A DNA stretch of 15,277 nt from contig JBFWMT010000060.1 in the NCBI GenBank assembly GCA_050251415.1, positions 1 to 15,277 on the forward strand, read 5' to 3'. This DNA is from UBA8514 sp050251415 (lineage in GTDB: Bacteria > Bacillota > Clostridia > Lachnospirales > Anaerotignaceae). Positions 13,683-15,277 of the stretch are shown piece after piece. Under the pieces are notes generated by a model. It saw only the letters and a list, made by a program, of their open reading frames with translations. It was not told where the DNA came from and ran no database searches. Positions within the stretch are counted from its first letter, which is position 1; every line of letters begins with the position of its first letter. Both the position numbers and the translations under genes were made by a program.

Positions 13683-15277
13683 ATGAGCAAATTAAAATTT
13701 CCAATTGTTCCGTTAAGAGGAATTACAGTTTTTCCAAATATGATAATAAGTTTTCCTGTTGGTAGACAACACTCCTTGGATGCACTTGAAGCCGCAGGCA
13801 AAAAGGATGATATTGTTTACCTTGTTATGCAAAAAGATGCAAGCATAAATGACCCCGATAAAGGAGACCTGTTTGAAATTGGTACGGTTGCAAAAATTAA
13901 ACAGGTGCTTAAACTGCCTGGCAATGTAACACATGTTATTGTTGAGGGAATGTCCCGTGGGCGATTAGAGAATATAAAGGATTATAATGGGTGTTTTTAC
14001 GGCGAGGTTTCTGAGGCAGAAGAAGTAGACGATAATGACTATACAGAAAACATCCCAATGCAGGCTCTTATGCGCCTTGCAGCTGACAGTTTTGAACAAT
14101 ATTTAAAGTTGAACAGCAGAACACCGCAAAACGAAACTATGGTAAATGTTGTTTCGGCAAAAATACCAGGGCAGTTGTCAGATGTTATCGCCGCAGGCAT
14201 TGTAATTGGTGCTGAACGCAAACAGAAGCTACTTGAGTGTATAGACCCTATCGAAAGACTTGGTGAGGTAATAAAAATACTTGACCAAGAGGTAAAGATA
14301 CTTAAACTTAAAGCAGAACTTGAAGAAAAGGTAAAAAGCCGTGTTGAGGAAAGTCAGCGTGAGTATTACCTTAGGGAACAAATGAAGGTAATACAAGAAG
14401 AACTTGGTGATAAAGATGGTATTCAGGCACTTTCAGACGGATACAAGCATATGGCAAGTGAAAAGCAGTTGCCAGACTACGCTAAAAAGATTGTTGTAAA
14501 AGAGGCTGACAGGCTTGCAAAAATGTCGGTTACAGCACCAGAAGCCAACATTATAAGAAGTTATGTGGAACATATACTGGAACTTCCTTGGGTAGAAAAA
14601 ACAGAAGAAATATTTGATATTAATGTATCGCAAAAAATACTTGAAGCTGACCATTACGGTCTGGAAAAGGTTAAGGAGCGTATATTAGAATATCTTGCTG
14701 TAAGAGAAAATACCAGAGAGAACAGCGCAACTATTATTTGCCTTGTAGGCCCTCCAGGTGTGGGAAAAACATCTATTGCAAAATCCATTGCAAAGGCAAC
14801 AGGAAGAGAATATGTTAGAATGAGCCTTGGCGGTGTTAAGGACGAATCGGAAATACGAGGCCACAGACGCACATACCTTGGGGCAATGAGTGGCCGTATT
14901 ATAAATGCCGTTAAACAGGCAAAGACAATAAATCCTCTTGTGCTTTTAGATGAGGTAGATAAGCTTTCCATATCTATGAACGGTGACCCATCAGCGGCAC
15001 TTTTAGAGGTGTTGGACAGTGAACAAAACAATACTTTTAGAGACCATTATTTGGACATGCCATATGATTTATCAAAAATATTATTCATTTGCACGGCTAA
15101 TGATGTTAGTAAAATACCAGGGCCGTTAAAGGATAGGATGGAGATTATTTCTCTTTCAAGCTATACCCTTGATGAAAAGGTGAATATTGCTATGCATCAC
15201 CTTTATCCTAAACAACTTAAAGCAAATGGGCTTAAAAAGAGTCAGCTAAAAATTGATAAACAAGCTTTTGCCTTTAT
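13683..15277 (+). CDS. lon: ATP-dependent protease La, LonA (3' partial)
   Basis: This is the soluble cytoplasmic Lon protease, which unfolds and degrades damaged and regulatory proteins. The start ATG is set by a GAGGTGAT ribosome binding site 4 bases upstream. The N-terminus reads P-I-V-P-L-R-G-I-T-V-F-P, the usual start of the Lon substrate-binding domain (about residues 1-205). A helical linker of about residues 205-300 follows, then the AAA+ module with Walker A G-P-P-G-V-G-K-T (356-363) and Walker B L-L-D-E-V-D-K (421-427). These are the same residue numbers as in E. coli Lon. The gene is cut by the window edge after 531 complete codons; full Lon is about 770-800 residues, so the end of the AAA+ module and the whole serine-lysine protease domain lie outside. 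No frameshift is seen. It has its own promoter, separate from lonB. Confidence 0.97.
   Translation, partial: MSKLKFPIVPLRGITVFPNMIISFPVGRQHSLDALEAAGKKDDIVYLVMQKDASINDPDKGDLFEIGTVAKIKQVLKLPGNVTHVIVEGMSRGRLENIKDYNGCFYGEVSEAEEVDDNDYTENIPMQALMRLAADSFEQYLKLNSRTPQNETMVNVVSAKIPGQLSDVIAAGIVIGAERKQKLLECIDPIERLGEVIKILDQEVKILKLKAELEEKVKSRVEESQREYYLREQMKVIQEELGDKDGIQALSDGYKHMASEKQLPDYAKKIVVKEADRLAKMSVTAPEANIIRSYVEHILELPWVEKTEEIFDINVSQKILEADHYGLEKVKERILEYLAVRENTRENSATIICLVGPPGVGKTSIAKSIAKATGREYVRMSLGGVKDESEIRGHRRTYLGAMSGRIINAVKQAKTINPLVLLDEVDKLSISMNGDPSAALLEVLDSEQNNTFRDHYLDMPYDLSKILFICTANDVSKIPGPLKDRMEIISLSSYTLDEKVNIAMHHLYPKQLKANGLKKSQLKIDKQAFAF

Noticed and set aside
1..15277. CRISPR arrays, tRNA or rRNA genes, insertion sequences, prophage or defence genes
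   Set aside because: No evenly spaced direct repeats, cloverleaf-like sequences, transposase motifs or terminal inverted repeats were seen; all long frames are explained by the listed genes.

Overview
The window looks like a contig from a low-GC Gram-positive bacterium of the class Clostridia, probably Lachnospiraceae-like. Evidence for this is the AT-rich DNA, strong AGGAGG-type ribosome binding sites, sigma-A promoters with exact 17-bp spacers, a DUF6323/DUF6179 gene pair and a lonB-lonA tandem. The genus cannot be fixed from the sequence. The first 12 bases match the 3' end of the standard Illumina adapter, so the left edge is a sequencing-library artefact joined to genuine sequence.

Layout, left to right. 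(1) The 3' part of a MacB/LolD-type ABC ATPase overlaps its FtsX/MacB-type permease by one base. This is a two-gene ABC unit reading rightward into a perfect 16-bp inverted repeat. (2) That repeat is shared with a convergent minus-strand gene for a C_GCAxxG_C_C-family putative redox protein, which has its own promoter. (3) An intergenic region of about 520 bp separates this gene from rpoB. It carries a near-consensus sigma-A promoter and then an unusually long, potentially structured leader of about 310 nt. (4) rpoB and rpoC encode the complete beta and beta' subunits of RNA polymerase, followed by a hairpin and then a strong intrinsic terminator. The usual neighbours (rplKAJL upstream; rpsL, rpsG and fusA downstream) are absent, so rpoBC stands here as its own transcription unit. 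(5) A promoter drives two overlapping genes of unknown function, DUF6323 and DUF6179. (6) lonB (membrane-anchored Lon-type protease) is followed by a terminator-like hairpin, a new promoter and lonA, which is cut by the right edge after its AAA+ motifs and before its protease domain.

Most of the window is core housekeeping: transcription, proteolysis and an efflux-type ABC transporter. The parts with least known function are the structured rpoB leader, the DUF6323/DUF6179 pair and the cysteine-rich putative redox protein. I see no tRNA, rRNA, CRISPR array, insertion sequence or phage gene, and nothing that clearly qualifies as an undescribed defence or mobile system.
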